From NCBI RefSeq assembly GCF_014333425.1, contig NZ_JACRYT010000003.1, positions 62,001-126,000 of the forward strand: a stretch of 64,000 nucleotides of DNA, written 5' to 3'. Each line of letters begins with the position of its first letter. Position 1 is the first letter of the stretch. The position numbers were made by a program, and so were the translations under genes. Shown here piece after piece: positions 62,643 through 64,000 of the stretch. Origin of the DNA: Zhenpiania hominis (lineage in GTDB: Bacteria > Bacillota > Clostridia > Peptostreptococcales > Anaerovoracaceae). The notes below the pieces were generated by a model. That model made no database searches. It worked only from the letters and a program-made list of their open reading frames with translations, and was not told the DNA's origin.

Positions 62643-64000
62643 ATGAAAAAGTTAGTGGAATATGATTTTCCGCGGGATTTGAAGGACATGTCGATCAAAG
62701 AGCTGGATCTTCTTTCTTATGAGATTCGGGATTTTCTAATATCCAATATTTCAAAGACAGGAGGACATCTGGCGTCGAACCTGGGCGTTGTTGAGTTGTC
62801 TATCGCCCTTCATAAAGTCTTTGATACGCCAAAGGACAAGCTGGTGTGGGATGTAGGTCACCAGTCTTATGTTCATAAAATTCTGACGGGAAGAGCGGGA
62901 GGATTTGAAAACCTGCGGAAATTCGGAGGAATGAGCGGCTTTCCAAAGGTAAAGGAAAGTGAATATGATACCTTTGATACCGGGCACAGCAGTACATCTA
63001 TTTCCATAGCCGCGGGGATGGCTGCGGCAAGAGATTTGAGAGGAGAGCACTACAATATTGCGGCTATTATTGGAGACGGAGCACTGACCGGGGGGCTTGC
63101 CTATGAGGCGCTGAATAACGCGGGAGCGTCTAAGACGAAAATGATCGTCATTCTCAATGATAATGGGATGTCTATCGCGCCTAATACAGGAGGGGTGTCG
63201 CGGTACCTTGAAAAACTCCGCAGCTCACAGAAATATACGGAATTCAAACAGAAATTAAAAAAGAATGTTGCAGAAATCCCGGGCATCGGCAAAGGCGTGG
63301 TGTCGGGAATGCAGCACATGCGGGATTCCCTCAAATATGCGGTGTTGGATGGAATTATGTTTGAAGAGTTGGGTTTTAAATATTTCGGTCCTATTGACGG
63401 ACATAGCGTGGAGGACTTGATTCGGACACTGGAACTGGTTAAAGAGGTTGATGAGCCGGTTTTTCTCCATGTCATTACCCAAAAGGGAAAAGGATACCGC
63501 AGCGCGGAAGAAACTCCCAGCAAATACCACGGAACCGGGCCTTTTGATCCGACTACCGGAAAACAGCATAGCAGCGGAACAGAGCTATCTTACTCTAAAG
63601 TGTTTGGCAGAAAGCTGTCGCAGTTGGCGCGGACAAATTCGGAAATTGTCGCGGTAGGAGCGGCTATGCTGGAGGGAACCGGTCTGAAAGAATTTAAGCA
63701 GAAGTATCCGAAACGAACCTTTGACGTGGGAATCGCGGAGGCCCACGCGGTTACGTTTGCGGCGGGAATGGCCGCGGGAGGCTTTCGCCCGGTAGTTGCC
63801 ATTTATTCCACTTTCCTTCAGCGGGCATATGACCAGATTATGGAGGATGTCTGCCTTCAGAAACTTCCCGTTGTATTTGCCATTGACCGGGCAGGGATTG
63901 TCGGCGCGGACGGGGAAACTCATCATGGGATGTTTGATCTTTCCTATCTGGGCCATATGCCGAATATGACGATCCTGGCTCCCGCGGACAGCAATGAGCT
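62643..64000 (+). CDS. dxs: 1-deoxy-D-xylulose-5-phosphate synthase (partial, runs off right edge)
   Basis: 452 codons of an enzyme of about 620 residues that condenses pyruvate and glyceraldehyde 3-phosphate in the MEP isoprenoid pathway. Visible motifs are [14 protein letters not shown] near 41, [14 protein letters not shown] near 69, the thiamine diphosphate motif [16 protein letters not shown] near 144-159, and [14 protein letters not shown] near 367. The start ATG 62643 is 2 nt after the ispA stop. No stop occurs before base 64000. ispA and dxs act in the same pathway. Confidence 0.96.
   Translation, partial: MKKLVEYDFPRDLKDMSIKELDLLSYEIRDFLISNISKTGGHLASNLGVVELSIALHKVFDTPKDKLVWDVGHQSYVHKILTGRAGGFENLRKFGGMSGFPKVKESEYDTFDTGHSSTSISIAAGMAAARDLRGEHYNIAAIIGDGALTGGLAYEALNNAGASKTKMIVILNDNGMSIAPNTGGVSRYLEKLRSSQKYTEFKQKLKKNVAEIPGIGKGVVSGMQHMRDSLKYAVLDGIMFEELGFKYFGPIDGHSVEDLIRTLELVKEVDEPVFLHVITQKGKGYRSAEETPSKYHGTGPFDPTTGKQHSSGTELSYSKVFGRKLSQLARTNSEIVAVGAAMLEGTGLKEFKQKYPKRTFDVGIAEAHAVTFAAGMAAGGFRPVVAIYSTFLQRAYDQIMEDVCLQKLPVVFAIDRAGIVGADGETHHGMFDLSYLGHMPNMTILAPADSNE

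Overview
The window comes from a low-to-mid GC, spore-forming member of the Clostridia (Bacillota). The evidence is a complete spoIIIAA-AH operon, a YlbJ-type sporulation membrane protein, hemZ, a fused secDF with yajC, a bifunctional (p)ppGpp enzyme, ribonuclease J, AGGAGG ribosome-binding sites and canonical TTGACA/TATAAT promoters. Gene order (yajC-secDF-relA-dtd-MBL-hemZ-hisS-aspS; nadD-yqeK-rsfS-leuS-rnj; spoIIIA-asp23-nusB-tsaD-like-xseAB-ispA-dxs) is that of gut Clostridia. I do not assign a family or genus.

Region 1 (1 to about 10,200) is accessory DNA. It opens inside an RHS/YD-repeat polymorphic toxin whose core is broken by an 86-bp palindrome-rich insertion. A second, promoterless, N-terminally truncated RHS core with a different toxin tip follows. 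Each tip is followed by a putative membrane immunity protein. Beyond these lie orphan small membrane proteins, an acidic orphan protein, an ankyrin-repeat lipoprotein, a frameshifted lipoprotein and three more small membrane proteins. Two short decayed pieces of the RHS core (4331-4402 and 5323-5407) sit between the orphan genes. The layout is best read as successive replacement of toxin tips by recombination in the RHS core.

Region 2 (10,168-10,659) is non-coding. It holds four 39-nt inverted repeats, each with 9-nt arms of the type GGGCRAACA/TGTTYGCCC around exactly 21 nt, with centres 63, 94 and 63 bp apart (about 6, 9 and 6 helical turns). One stem carries a compensatory base-pair change. 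I know of no family it belongs to, and it is the most unusual non-coding signal in the window.

Region 3 (10,660-20,358) carries a DUF4143 ATPase, ylbJ, tmcAL, ackA and rpmF, then a DtxR-type regulator and deoD on the minus strand, then polA-coaE. Region 4 (20,461-28,819) holds a tRNA-Leu, a 1345-residue EAL protein with three degenerate GGDEF domains and several sensor domains, a CheB-CheR-PAS hybrid, and a secreted GHL10-FnIII protein. Region 5 (28,906-53,757) is a long housekeeping series: tRNA-Leu, yajC, secDF, relA/spoT, dtd, hemZ, three aminoacyl-tRNA synthetase genes (hisS, aspS, leuS), NAD and ribosome-silencing genes, rnj, efp, mltG, the trmR-trhP wobble-uridine pair, a CBS-domain membrane protein and a DUF1703-type ATPase. 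Region 6 (53,758-64,000) has a 438-bp non-coding stretch with repeats, a promoter-like site and a strong terminator, then spoIIIAA-AH (with unusually short AF and AG), asp23, nusB, a TsaD paralogue, xseAB, ispA and the start of dxs.

Only the DtxR-like regulator gene and deoD are on the minus strand. Tetranucleotide CGCG is common in the housekeeping genes and appears absent or rare in the toxin tips and their neighbours, which supports horizontal origin of the latter.
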